Source of the DNA: Copromyces sp. CBS 386.78
Taxonomy: Eukaryota; Ascomycota; Sordariomycetes; Sordariales; Sordariaceae
NCBI GenBank assembly: GCA_030685235.1
Contig: MU839152.1
Location: forward strand, 1 to 64,000
DNA: 64,000 bases
Reading direction: 5' to 3'
In this document: in pieces, positions 11,261 through 23,799 of the stretch
Layout of the letters: each line of letters starts with the position of its first letter
Numbering within the stretch: position 1 is the first letter of the stretch
The notes under the pieces: generated by a model
Database searches by the model: none
What the model was told of the DNA's origin: nothing
What the model saw: only the letters and a program-made list of their open reading frames with translations
Translations under genes and position numbers: made by a program

Positions 11261-13650
11261 CCTATTTTAAATCTCAACTCTCAACACTACTATCCCTAAC
11301 TACTATATTATATTATATAACTTCCTTCCTAACCCTACCTAATATACAATCGTCTAACTTTATTCAAAAAATTTAGCCGGATTAATTTTATCCTCCTAAT
11401 TAAAATACTTTATTATTATTATTTCCTTCTTTCTTTCTCTCGTCGTTAACCCTATCGTCTACTAATATATCTTTCTCCTTAATAATATTAATACTATTAA
11501 TACAACCCCGCCTTTTTTACGAAAGTATTACCGTAAAATAGAAACTAAGTAAAAAAGTTCGTACTTTAGCCAAACGATATAACGAAAAGCTATATACTAC
11601 TCCCCTACAAATGAAACGATTATATTCCTATCGGTCGAAGGATATTAAAATTAAAATATTAAACTTTCTCTTATATTATTTTGTAAATACGCCCGTATAC
11701 GAAGTTAATATTCAAAATCGTTAACCCTACCCCCATAATAATATCCCCCAACTAGAAACTTTCTAATTTAACGGCGAACGCTTCCCTACCCCGCCTACTA
11801 GTAAAATTCGTTCTACTTATAATAATACGGTAAAATAATTCAAAATCCCTCGCTCTATTATAGCCCGCTAGTAGGCTAATAAAAATAATATTATTTATAG
11901 TAAGACCTTTCCGCACCGATTTAAATAGCTAAAGTTAGAATAAATATTATTTAAAGACTTCCTTTCCAAACGGAAAGCGGGCGATCTTATACGTATCGGT
12001 TAGTTTAAACGAAGGTTTTAATACGTTTTTCATTAATAAATTAGTTAACCTTATACGGATTTTATTTTTTTAATAGGTTAGGTTAAGGGGTTCTTTCGTC
12101 GTTATAATATTATTATCCGGCGAATAATAAAGTAATTATTAAAGTTATTAAATAATTACCTTCGTCTTATAATTAGCTTTTTTAAATTCGTACGTAAGAA
12201 TAATTTCAAATTTATAACGCCAGTTATTAACTATTTAATTTATAGCCCGCCTACCCCCCGTAAAATAAGTACTTTATATCCTTTTTATATCTTTTTTATT
12301 ATTAATTAACTTCTTATCCTTTACTAAGTAAATAAATAATTTATTATTAATTTCAACGAAACCCCTATCCCCTTCGAATTCTTTAACGGCGCTATATACG
12401 ATATTAAAAATAATAATATTATTATGGGCAAGATTGATAAAAGTGGATAGAATAAGTGGTAAATAACCCTAATTCTATATATATTTACAAATAGATTTTA
12501 ATAGTTAAAACCGAAATTAATCTTTAAGGGTACGGCGAATATAATAAAAAGAAGGATTATAAAAAGTATATTAGATATTTCTTTTATCTTTTATCTTTCT
12601 CCTTTATTATTTTTCTTTCTTTTTACCCCCTATATTACGCTTCTAAATTGTTAATTGCGTATAAGACTTAAACCGAGCTAAAATCGTATTATCTTACTAC
12701 CCGTAGGCAAATAAGTAAAATCCGAATTAAAGAGGGTAGATTAATGTAATACTATACGTATATAAGGCTTCCCCTATTAATTTTTTACTTTTTTTCCTTT
12801 CTTTTCTACCCTTTTATTATGCTTCTAAACCGTTAATCGCATATAAGACCTAAATTGAGCCAAAGTTATATTATCCTACTACCCGCGGGTAAATAGGTAA
12901 AATTCGAACCGAGGAAGGTAGATTAGCGTAGTACTATACGTATATAAGAAGAAAAAAAGAAAGAAAAAAAGTATAAATCGGGAGAAGTCAAAACTTTTAC
13001 CTTTTATCTTTCCCGAATTCCTTTTATTTTTCCCGAATTCCTTTTTTCTTTCTTAAATTCTTTTTCTTTTTTTCTAAGTTCGTTTTCCTTTTTTTTTTTA
13101 ATATTCTTTTATATAAATAAGATTAATATATACTATATAGGCGTTACGGTCGAATTTAACGAAACGGCGTATAATTGAAGCGGAGGCTTGCCTTCGCTTC
13201 CATTTAACGTTAGGAAAAGTGGAAAGAACGCAAGTTTTCGTCTTTAGACTACGGGGCAATTGAATTGGCGCTAGTGGACGCTAATCGGATCCCGAAGCGC
13301 GGATTGGTCCAAATACCGACGCTAGTTCTGCGCTAAGGATTCCGAGGTGCGGATTGGTCTAAAGGGTTGGTAGCGGGCGCGGATTAGTCTAGAAGGGTAG
13401 TAGTGGGGGTCCCGGGGGTGGTAGCCCCTAGTAAATAATAATTCTCCCCTCTTAAAAATCGAAAAATCTGTCCGTAACGTATTTCTTCTATTTTCCTATA
13501 TTAACTTAATAATTGAGATCGTTATTATTTTTATTATCGACGCCGATAGTAGAATAAATATTTTATTATTATTAGAATAAGTATTTTATTATGTCGTTTA
13601 TTGTATTGGTTATTCCGTATTTGTTGATATTTATTAAAGTGTTTTCTTAG
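11261..13650. other. AT-rich RIP-mutated sequence with a 182-bp direct repeat
   Basis: No intact gene is present. Around 11780-12130 the plus strand reads as a protein-like frame broken mainly by TAG/TAA (charged, with KRKAGDLIRIG-like words), a likely dead transposon gene I cannot assign. A segment beginning cttctaaa at 12640 is repeated at 12822 (182-bp offset, about 130 bp similar). At 13270-13400 three imperfect copies of a gcgcggattggtc motif occur. A gggggtcccggggg word lies near 13406. Confidence 0.5.
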
Positions 13651-14075
13651 GAATCGGCGGTATTTCTAATATTTCTAATATTGGCGGCGGTATTTCTAAT
13701 ATTAATAATATTTCCAGTATTTCTAGTATTGGCGGCGGCATTTCTAATATTAATAGCATTTCTAGTATTTCTAATATTAGCGGCGGTATTTCCAATATTA
13801 ATAGTATTTCTAGCATCTCTAGTATCAGCGGCGGTATTTCCAGTATTAATAGTATTATTATTATTTCTAATATTAATAATATCTCCGGTATTTCTAGTAT
13901 CTTTAGTATTTCCAATATCTCTAGTATCGGCGGCGGTATCTTTAGTATTAATAGTATTATTATTATTTCTAGTATTGGCGGCGGTATTTCTAGTATTAAT
14001 AGTATCTCTAATATTATTATTATTATTATTATCTTTAGTATTAATAATATTTCTAGTATTAATAGTATTTCTAGT
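13651..14075. repeat. minisatellite built on 9-bp words (tatttctag / ggcggcggt)
   Basis: Units such as agtatttctagtatt and ggcggcggtatttct alternate for about 420 bp. On the plus strand in one frame it reads as Ile-Ser/Asn blocks punctuated by Gly-Gly (ISSIGGGISSIN). On the minus strand it reads as Leu/Ile-Glu-Pro repeats (LEIPPPILEILE). Both frames are open because the repeat lacks RIP-sensitive stop codons, so neither is evidence for a gene. Confidence 0.75.
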
Positions 14076-14386
14076 ATCTCCGTCGTTTTTCGGTATTTTT
14101 AGTATTTCCGTCGTTTCTAGGTATTTTTAGTATTTCCGTCGTTTTTTGGCATCCCTAATATTTTTACCAAGTCCTATTGCCTATATTAATATATTGTAAT
14201 ATTTTATTTTTATTTCCTATATTCCCTTTTGTTTCGTACGTTTATTAACTGCTTTTTATCTAGTTTTTTCGCCTTTTCCGGCCGTTTATCTTTAATATTT
14301 ATCGGTACTAACTTTTTTAACCTCTAAACAATTTCGGGTATAGGTTTATACTATATAATTCGAATAGTTTAAGTAGCTGGGGTCCC

Positions 14387-14438
14387 GGGATAGCCTCCTA
14401 GCGAATAAGGGATAGCCTCCCAGCGAATAAGGGATAGC
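14387..14438. repeat. 22-bp tandem repeat, about 2.4 copies
   Basis: gggatagcctcctagcgaat and two more bases are repeated at 14387, 14409 and partially 14431. It is embedded between two ggtcccggg words, the second (near 14440) continuing into ggcggtagcctttaa. That sequence recurs near 31654 and, less exactly, near 13407. It looks like a dispersed repeat end. Confidence 0.65.
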
Positions 14439-14460
14439 GGGGGTCCCGGGGGCGGTAGCC

Positions 14461-17400
14461 TTTAATTAACGTTATTAAATTATAAATTTATTATACCTTA
14501 AACGTTTTATAATTTGGTTAGTAGTCGTTAAGCTTATTAAAGATATATAGACAATATATATTTAATTTAAATAAATTAATTCTTTAATATATATTAATAT
14601 TTTTACTTATATATTTTATACTCTCTTTACTTCAACCCGTTAACTATTTATATTATTATTCATTCGTTTTCGTAAAATCTATTTATATATTTATCCTTTA
14701 TTAGTATTATTTATTAAATAAAACGGTATTTCGGGAGAACGGCAATAATCTAATTAATTAATTTTAAAGTAATAAAGAGAGTATAAATATTTTTACGTCG
14801 TTACTATATTATTTTTAATATATTTATAATAATTATATTATTATATTATTATTATATATAGTTGGGAAAAAAAAATTATTAAGTAACCGATGTATATTTG
14901 GGCCGGAGCCTAATTTTAAAATTCTAAAGCTTTATCTTCGGCCTTATATATATATAAATACTCTATAATCTCCTAAATATTCTACGTTAAAGCACGGAAC
15001 TATTAATATTCTTTTAAAATATTAATATTAGTAAAGAATATTAAATTATTACTATTTCCGAATTAATCTTATATATTATTATCTTTTATTAATATTAATA
15101 TTATTTATTAAGTAAATATTAAGAAATTGCTTACTAAGGGTAAATTCTCCGCTATTCGGTAAATAGTTAATTAAATTATATATTACTCTTTATTAGAGTT
15201 GACGAGAGTAGCCTAAGTTCGTACTACGTATAATAAAAAGTTCGGGGTTTGGTAGTAAGCGATTTTACCGGTTTAGTAATTAATATAGGCCTCGGCGGCC
15301 GGTTTATTATAATCCCAGCCTATTTTTACGCAATATATATATATATTTACATCGGGGTCTTATTATATATATGAATTTTATTAAATATATATAAATATAT
15401 ATTAATATTAATTAAGAAATAATAATATTTATAGGGGCGACGAAATTATTATTAATAGCGACGGGAGGGGTACGAATTAGTATACGATTCTATCTAAATA
15501 ATTTTATTAGTATATACGTAAAACAATTACTAAATACAAATAATACTTATAGTCGCTACGACTAAAATAGTAGTAGTATTATTCAATTTTTAGAGGAATT
15601 AGCAGCGGCGGTACTAGCTAATTACGGCGTTACATAGGGCGCGGCGACAATTTTCCTTTATTTAACGCCGTTTAATTATTTATAGGCCGGGCGGGCGGCC
15701 GTAATAGGGCGTAGAAAGTAATTCTATTTTAATTTTATTATTAGTTTAATTATAATTAATATTTAATAATTCGAATAATAATTAGTTATTTATTATTTTT
15801 TAAATACCGACTAAAAAAAAAAAGAAAGAAACGGGAGGCGGGTAAGCAGCCGAATTAATACGGAGGCTAAAGGGTAGATAGAACGAAAAAAAGAAATAGG
15901 GGCCGGATAGCGTAAAGTAACTAATATAAAGGTTAATAATATTAGTATTTAAAGAAAGGAAAAAAAAAGAGGAAAAGGAAAGGAGGCCGAAAAAATTTGA
16001 GAGAACTTACCTAATTTTATTTATAAGTAATACGCCGGTAGGGCAATTATTACTATTTTTAGGTAGGGTTGTAACGCTAATTTAAATAATTATAATATTC
16101 GCTTTTAATTAATTAGCCGGTTTATTAAACCTTTACCCTATTAATTTAAATTAGTATATTCTTTTAAATTCTTTAATACTGGCTTCTAATTAATTTATTA
16201 TTATTATTAAATTTGTACCGGCCTAGTAAAGTTCCGGATTCCGGTTATTATTTAATCTTTATTAATATTATATCCCCTTACCTATTATTTTACCTATTAA
16301 ACATTAATATTATACTATAGTAATATCCTACGTTTAATAGAGGTAATTATTATTATATATATTTTAAATATTTTTATAGATTAAGTTTAATATTATATTA
16401 TATACGTATAATAATACTTTAGTTTATAATTATACTTTATATTTTTTCGCTATTAATTGTTTATTATATTTATACTTTATTATAATCCCTTTACTTCCTT
16501 TTTACTGTTACGTATTTGTTTTTTACCGTTACGTATTTGTAGTATATACTATTTTACGACTTTTAGTAACTACTATTTACTTTCCGTACTATTAACGTTT
16601 TATATAAATTTTAAAAATTTAAATCTCCCCTTCTTAAATTTCGTACTCGATATATTTTACCGTTTATAATATTAAACATCACTTAATTATTTATTATAAT
16701 ATCTAATATTTAAAATAATATTAATTATAAATATTATAATTTCCGCCTTTAATAGTAGTATTCTTTTGCGGGATCCGGATCTTAATCCTCTTCCGCTATT
16801 ATATTAATAATTTCAACCTCCTCCTATATCCGGCTAATAGCCTACTAAGAAATATTATTCTTATAGTATAGAATTATTATTAACGTCGTTTATTTATAAG
16901 TATTTTCTTTTTAAATAGATATAAGATTGCAATTAATATCGGAATAAATATTCTAAGGGTATATATTAATTATATTCTTTATTTCTTAATTTCAATCCGC
17001 TTATTTATAATAATATAAATTACTATTTCCCGTTATAATTTCTAAATTATAGTTTAAAATACTATTTGTACGGTTTCTTTTACTTTTAAAAGTATTAATA
17101 AATATACTCTTAGCCGGGCCGAATTTTCTTTTTTTAAAAACGATTATTTTAATATTAGTATTTAAATTTTATCCGGCCGGTTTAACCCGTTTTCTCCTAA
17201 GCGTAGTATTTAATTTACTATTCCTGATTTTACGCCGTTTATTATTAATCCCCTTCCTACCCGCTAGTCCGAATCTAATTTAATAGTTATAATTTTATAA
17301 TAATATAGTATTATCCTTAGTTTTATTTAGGTCCAAAATTATCCGCCGGATTCTATTTAAGGCTATAATTATTCCCCGGGTTTTATTTAGTCGGTATACC

Positions 17401-19692
17401 CGTATAATCTTCTAATTTAGTCCTATTTTTCGTTAATACTATTATTTAATTATATTTATTAATTAGTAATAGGTTATAGTTAGTATTAGAATCCGTATTT
17501 TTAATATTAAGTACTTTCTTATAATTAATAACCTATTATATATTTTTTACCCGTTATTCCAAATTATTAAAACCCGTCCTTTAATTATATTTAATTATTA
17601 TTCATTTATCCTCTTCAATCTATTATTTATCCTTCGCAACCCTTTACTAATTATATTAAATATTCTATTCGTTTAGAGGATTCGTTTTTATTTTTAAGTC
17701 GCCTAATAATCTTTCCTACTATTTTTATTAGGCTTCGAACTCTTATAAATCTTTCCCTTACGCTAATTTATCTTCTTTAATTATTATATTAATTAACTTC
17801 GGCATTTATTTATCTTCTTTCAGCCTAAGTATTATTTATTCGCTCTTCGCTATTTACTTTCCGATTTATATTATTTTAATTCGTACTTCGTTTAATAATT
17901 CGCTTTTTTCGATATAGTTAGGATTTTTAAAATATTATTATTATAATTTAAGTTTATAAAGAGTAGACTAGGATCCGCCGTTAATACTATACTTAGAGGC
18001 GTAATATTATAAATATATTTTTTACTCCTTCTTTTAATTCTTTCTAATAAAAGTATTATAATATATACCTAAATTAAAATTAACCCCCTCGTATTACTAA
18101 TACTCTTAGCGACTTAAATAATAATAATAATTTAAATAATAATAATAACGACGATAATTTTAGCAATCCTAACGTATTACTAGGTAATTAAGATTTATAT
18201 TTCGTTTATCGTTCTTACGTAAATATATATAGCCGCTTTTATTAGGATCCTATTAATAAACTTTATAACTTTTATATTAACCTATTTCTACTATTTAATT
18301 GGCTATATATATACTATTACCGGTTATTCCCTATTAAAGAGTTTTATATTAAAACTAATATTGAATTAAATTATTATTTCGGTTATACTACCCTATCTAA
18401 CCCTAATAAGTATTTAGATTCGTCTTTTAATTTTACTATAAATCTTTTATCTACCGATAACTTTACTTATTTTATATTATCTATTTCGGGAGCGGCTCCG
18501 TTTAATACTTTACTTCTTCTTCTCTTTACCGAGTAAAATCCTTCTTTTTTTCCAAGTAGCGTTAATACTAATTATAAGCTATTTACCCCGGACCCTATTT
18601 ATAATAGTCTTTAAAATCTTCCTAATTTAATATTAATATAATTAGACCTTCTTATTGTATATATATTCTAAGAATTTTTAATAGCCGATATTAAATTAGA
18701 ATATTTATATTATTAAGAGTTTTAATTTAATAAATATTTAAATAATAATAGCGTATACTCTTTTTATCGAATTAGGGACGCTAACTAGCTTTTTAGGCAG
18801 CCCTTTTTTTTTTAGTTGTAAGAATACCCTTAATTTCGGTATAGTTCTAGAATACCTTTTAAGGTTAATAGAGGTTAAAGAAATACTTATTACCCGCATT
18901 TATTATATTATTTATATTTAGATTTATTAGGGCGCTTAATATTATTTTCGTAATTATATTGCTAGCTTTTTACGAAATATTGGATTAGTATATTCTTAAT
19001 TTCTTTTCCTACCTTATAATTTAGAAATTATTATTCTTTAATTTATTAATACTGAAAAAGATACTTATATTATTAATTAATTCTATTATTATTTTTAGGT
19101 TTATTAGAGTAAGATTCGCATTTAATTATAATATTTATACTTTTATTATTTTAATTATTAAAATATTATTATTAACGAAGATTATTTTAATTAATTGCCC
19201 GAGGGTAATAATATTTATAAATATTTTTATACGTAGGATATTAAAGCGGTTCTAGTCGGCGCTAATACCGATAATATAAATAATTAATTTAATAATTAAT
19301 TTAATAATATTAAAATTGAGAATATTAATAACTATACTATCCCTAATTTTATTACTAATTAAACGCTTTTTAACTAATTCCGTAATTAGCTTCTAAATCG
19401 ATCTTTTTAGGCTGATATTCTATTCTAACCTATTATTTTTTATATTATTATTATTCCTTCCAATATATTTAAAGACCCTTCTATTATTTTTATAGTATTA
19501 TTCGATATTATTAATGTCGATTTCTCAGGGCTTTATTCTTCCTCCTATTCTTTAGATTTTTATTACCCCCCTTCTAATTTATTAAATCCTCTTATATTTA
19601 GCGGCCCTTCAGCTCTTATTCCCTCTCGGTATACCTTATTTTAAATAGCGCCTCTCCTATTTATTCTATTTCCTTATATATAGTATTTAAAT
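14461..19692. other. AT-rich RIP-mutated DNA, no identifiable gene
   Basis: There is long TA-dominated sequence with scattered GC-richer islets (for example 15600-15720, rich in gcggcg and ggccgg). I find no intact frame and no motif I can defend. The last part (from about 18000, with aat/taa runs) may be the N-terminal part of the ruined Helitron protein that becomes recognisable at 19693, since that family has long variable N-termini. Confidence 0.45.
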
Positions 19693-22600
19693 CTTCCCGA
19701 ACTACATTATATTCTTATTAACGAATTTAATAAAAGATAACCTCTTTTTTCGTTGGTTTTTCCTATTTTATATTTATATAAGGCGGTTAATTAGGTAGCG
19801 TCCTATAAGCGAAGTATTAATTTCGCCCGGTATTTTAAATACGCTTTACGTTAGAAGGATAACTATTTTATTTAATATTCCCGGTTTATTTTTATTACTT
19901 TTAATATTTTAATATATTATAAAATTTATTAAAGGGGTATTTACTATATTAAGTATTAAGAATCTTATAAAAATAGTATTAATTTTTAAAATTTAGGAAT
20001 TTTTAAAAATTTAATCAAATTCTTATAATAAAATTCCCTTCGCACTTTCGGTTTAATTAATTCTATTATTAAATTTATAAAAAATTTATTTAATACTCGT
20101 ACGTTCTAAATCTAATATAATTATAAGTTTAACGTTTATATTCGAACTTTCGAAATGCCTACCCTTTTTATAATATTTAATATTATTAATAATTATTAAA
20201 ATAATTTCGTTCGCCTTATACCTAATTATAATAAATAGTTTTCGCTTCTTAATAATAATATTTATATTCGTATATTTCGTTAGAATATTATATTTAATTT
20301 TTATATTACTATTTACTATTTTATTAGTAAGTTCGTTTTATTTTAGAAGTACGTCCTTATTTTTAAATTCGGTATTATAGACTATTAGAACCGCCTTGAA
20401 TTCTAATATCGTAGTATTAATTATAAATATAGTATTTATTAAATTAATAGGCTCTAAAACCCTAACCTTAAATTTAAAGAAGACCGGTAGGAGTTCGCTT
20501 ATTTATAGGGCTATTATATTATAGTTTTTAATTTAGAGTTTAATAAGGTTTAAAATTAGTATAATACGAATATTTTATATTCGGTATTTAGTAATAATCT
20601 ATAATTTAATTAGGTCCCGCCTACTTTTAATATTTTCTCGCGTATTATTAATTAAGTATAATACTATATATATTATATTAATCCTGTTTATTATTAAAGG
20701 GTTATTTATCGACCTCTTATTTAGCCTATCGACTAATTTTTTATTCCGGCTTTTAGTAATATTATAAGCTAATTATTTATTTTATTTAGTTTAGAATTGC
20801 CCCTTATAGCCGATATTTAATCCGCCGGTTCCGTTCCGGCTTTTCTAAGTTAATAGACTATTTATCGGTTTTACTTTCCGCGGCCCCTTTATAACGAACT
20901 TATTTTTATACGTAGTTTTAACTTTGCGTATTAAATATTTAACGGTATTCGGAATAATATTTAATTAAATTAATATAATATAGTATTAATTTTAGGTTAG
21001 ATAGTTAATATTAATATTATATTATATACTAATACGTATGCCGTTTTATACTATATTGCCAAATATTATTCTAAGAATGAGCGATAGAATTAGACCTTTT
21101 AAAATATTATTATTTAAATTCTTCTTAATATTATTTATATTAGTTCTATCGTATTATTCGTTATTAAATTTATAAAAAAATTCTTCGCGGAATGAGATTA
21201 ATTTATTTAAAAAGTTTATATAATTTTATTTAGTCTTCCCTTCTATAATAATATTCGGGTCGTTGTCAATATTAATTATTACCCTTTAATAGAATAATTA
21301 GCGGGTATTATTATTATAACCGAAAATTAATAGGTTCAAGCTAATTTTCTTTACTATAAGTATTTACAACGCTTATAACGCCTAAATACTAATTATTTTA
21401 TTAATATAAATTATTTCGAAATCTTTATAATATATAAATTCGAAAATAGTCGTTAGCGCCGCTTTATTCGTTTTAAACCCCAAATTCTTAATTACTTTCT
21501 TATTTATAAATATAATCCTACTTACGAATTCTAGTACGAGAATTAATATTAAGTTAAATTTATATTTAACTATTCCTATATAAATCCTTCTAATTTTTTA
21601 ATTATTAATAATCAATTATTCTATATTTACCGAATTATATATTAATATTATATTTAGTATTATATTAGAGACCATATTTATTTCCGCAATTACTATAGCG
21701 ATAAAACCCTTTTTAACCCCGAGCCTAAATACGAAATTCCTTTTAAAAATTAAAACGACTTTATTTAAAAAGAATAATAAGAATTCGCCGTTTAACGTTC
21801 TAATAAAGGTATTAATATTATTTAAGTACTTAATTTTAGTAATTATAAAATAGATTTTACTTACAATTAGAATAATTATTATAGTTTTTAATATTTTTTT
21901 ATTAATTACAATAAATATTAATCTATATTCAAAGTGTAATAAGAGGACATTCCCTTCGATATTATTATCAATATTTTTTAGGATATTATTAATAACCTAA
22001 ATCCTGAATAACGCGCCGTTTTTAACTTATATACGGAGTATTTCCGATGGGTTCTATATTACGAATAATTAGGATTTTTATTTAAAATTAAGCCTTTACA
22101 TTTTTAAGTTAATGGTAAAGGCGGTATTAGAAAATCCTACCTTATTTATATTCTTAGTTAGCGCTTCGATTTTATAGTTTTTTAAATTGGAAGGCCGTTT
22201 CCGATTATTCGGAGTATGTTTATTAGAATCGCTACTAATAATATTAATAGTTCTACGCTCTATATATTATTCTACCTTCTTTTTTTATCCTCGGCCGTTC
22301 TTAAGGAATTTACTATTTATATTAGCGATATTTAATACTTCTAAAGTACGCTTAAATAATATAGGTATATTATTATTAATGAGAAATCTATAATTTTTTT
22401 TATTCGTTTATTCTATATCGAATAGCGGTTATATACGGCCTTTCTTAAATATACCAGTGAACTTTTTAGCGGTATAAATATTATTTTTATAAACGATTTC
22501 TATTAATTCCCCCTTATTAGTAATATTCCACTACATAATAATTAACCCCTCCTAATTATATTTAATTACAGCCATACTACCGTTTATTACCCGTTTAAAT

Positions 22601-23799
22601 ACTCTATTAAATTAATTATTTAATAATATTAAATTAGTTTTGAATAAGAAGGTTTTAAAGAAGTCTTAAACGGTCTTTATAATAGTACCCTTATACGCGA
22701 ATATTAAACTTTACTTACAATTTGAATATAATTTTTCCTTTTATTAATTAAAATTATATCTTTTAGGGACGTTCTTTATATATTCCTTAAAAACGTTAAA
22801 ATTAATTTCTATAATTTTAATTATATAATATAATTATATATGCCCGCTATTCGTATCCGGGCTTATAATTATCCTACTTTAATTATTTCTATTAATATTA
22901 ATAAGGCCGGGAATTTTAAAAACGAATTTACTTTTATTATTAGTATGCGTATAGCCGTTATTCGCAATTTATAAATAGAGAAGGATTTAATTAACGGTAA
23001 TATTAGTATTATTATTAACTTCGCTTTTGTAGAAGGTTAAAGCTATTTAAATAATCCGCCTTTTATAATTTTAATTCGTATAAACTATTATTTTAACTTT
23101 CTATACTTTCCGGATTAATTTGAATTTATTAATATCGTCCCGATCTTTCGTATTTAGGGTAATATTATTTCTTTTAATTTATTTAGGTATTATATCTAAT
23201 TTCCTTTATATATAGCGTATACTTCTACAATTTATAAGGCTTAGGGTTTTATAGTTAATTAAGCGGTATTAAATATTAAGGGCTCTAATTTTAAATCCGA
23301 TTTTATTTATATCGCTATATTTTAAATTCGGGCTTTTAACGGTTTTATATTTAATACCTCTTTCTCTTATTCCGATATTTATTCTAATAACTGGTAAAAC
23401 TATAATTAAATTATTATAAATATTATTCGTCGTTAACTTTATTACCTCCCTCCTAATATTCGCTTTAATTAATTTAAAGAGTAGGCCGATATTGGTATTA
23501 TTACGCCGGCGGATTATACCTTTATAGTTTAAATATAAGTAATCCGTTAAATTATAAAAGTTGAGCGTATTTAATAAATTACTGCGGTAACTACTAATTA
23601 TAATAATAGTTCCCGAGGTTATAATAGTAGTCGGGGTCGTAGTAGCAGTCGGGGTCGTAGTAGCGGTCGGGGTTATAGTAGTAGTCGGGGTTATAATAGT
23701 AGTTGGGGTAGTGGTTAAGGTAGTAGTTAGGGTAGTATTTATAACCGGGGCGCTAGTAGTATTCGGGGCCGGGGTAGGATTATTCTAAACCCGATTTAA
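19693..23799 (+). pseudogene. RIP-inactivated Helitron Rep-helicase gene
   Basis: In one uninterrupted plus-strand frame, broken only by in-frame TAA/TAG, I read Helitron landmarks in order. A LPELHYILINEF-like N-terminal segment starts at 19693 and the Rep-domain start EMPTLFIIFN is at 20152. The HUH motif region is near 20416-20439, its His-Lys-His now read as Tyr-Lys-Tyr. The PRPLYNE segment follows near 20880, and the Walker A region (NGKGGIRKS, from NGTGGTGKS) lies at 22108-22137. A degraded Walker B is near 22375, and helicase motif VI (AYTSTIYKA*GFIVN*AVLNI) is at about 23215-23280. Stops sit where Gln (CAA/CAG) or Trp (TGG) are expected, so inactivation is by C-to-T change, not by frameshift. 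Helitrons transpose as rolling circles. This copy is dead. Its 5' TC and 3' hairpin ends were not located. Confidence 0.85.
23623..23736 (+). repeat. 18-bp tandem repeat encoding SSSRG(R/Y) in the Helitron frame
   Basis: Six imperfect 18-bp units (aatagtagtcggggtcgt type) run in the same frame as the Helitron helicase motifs. They read Ser-Ser-Ser-Arg-Gly-Arg/Tyr, followed by a GRGR tail. Later units contain TAA/TAG in place of CAA/TGG-like codons. It is probably the C-terminal RG-rich tail of the dead Helitron protein. Confidence 0.65.
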
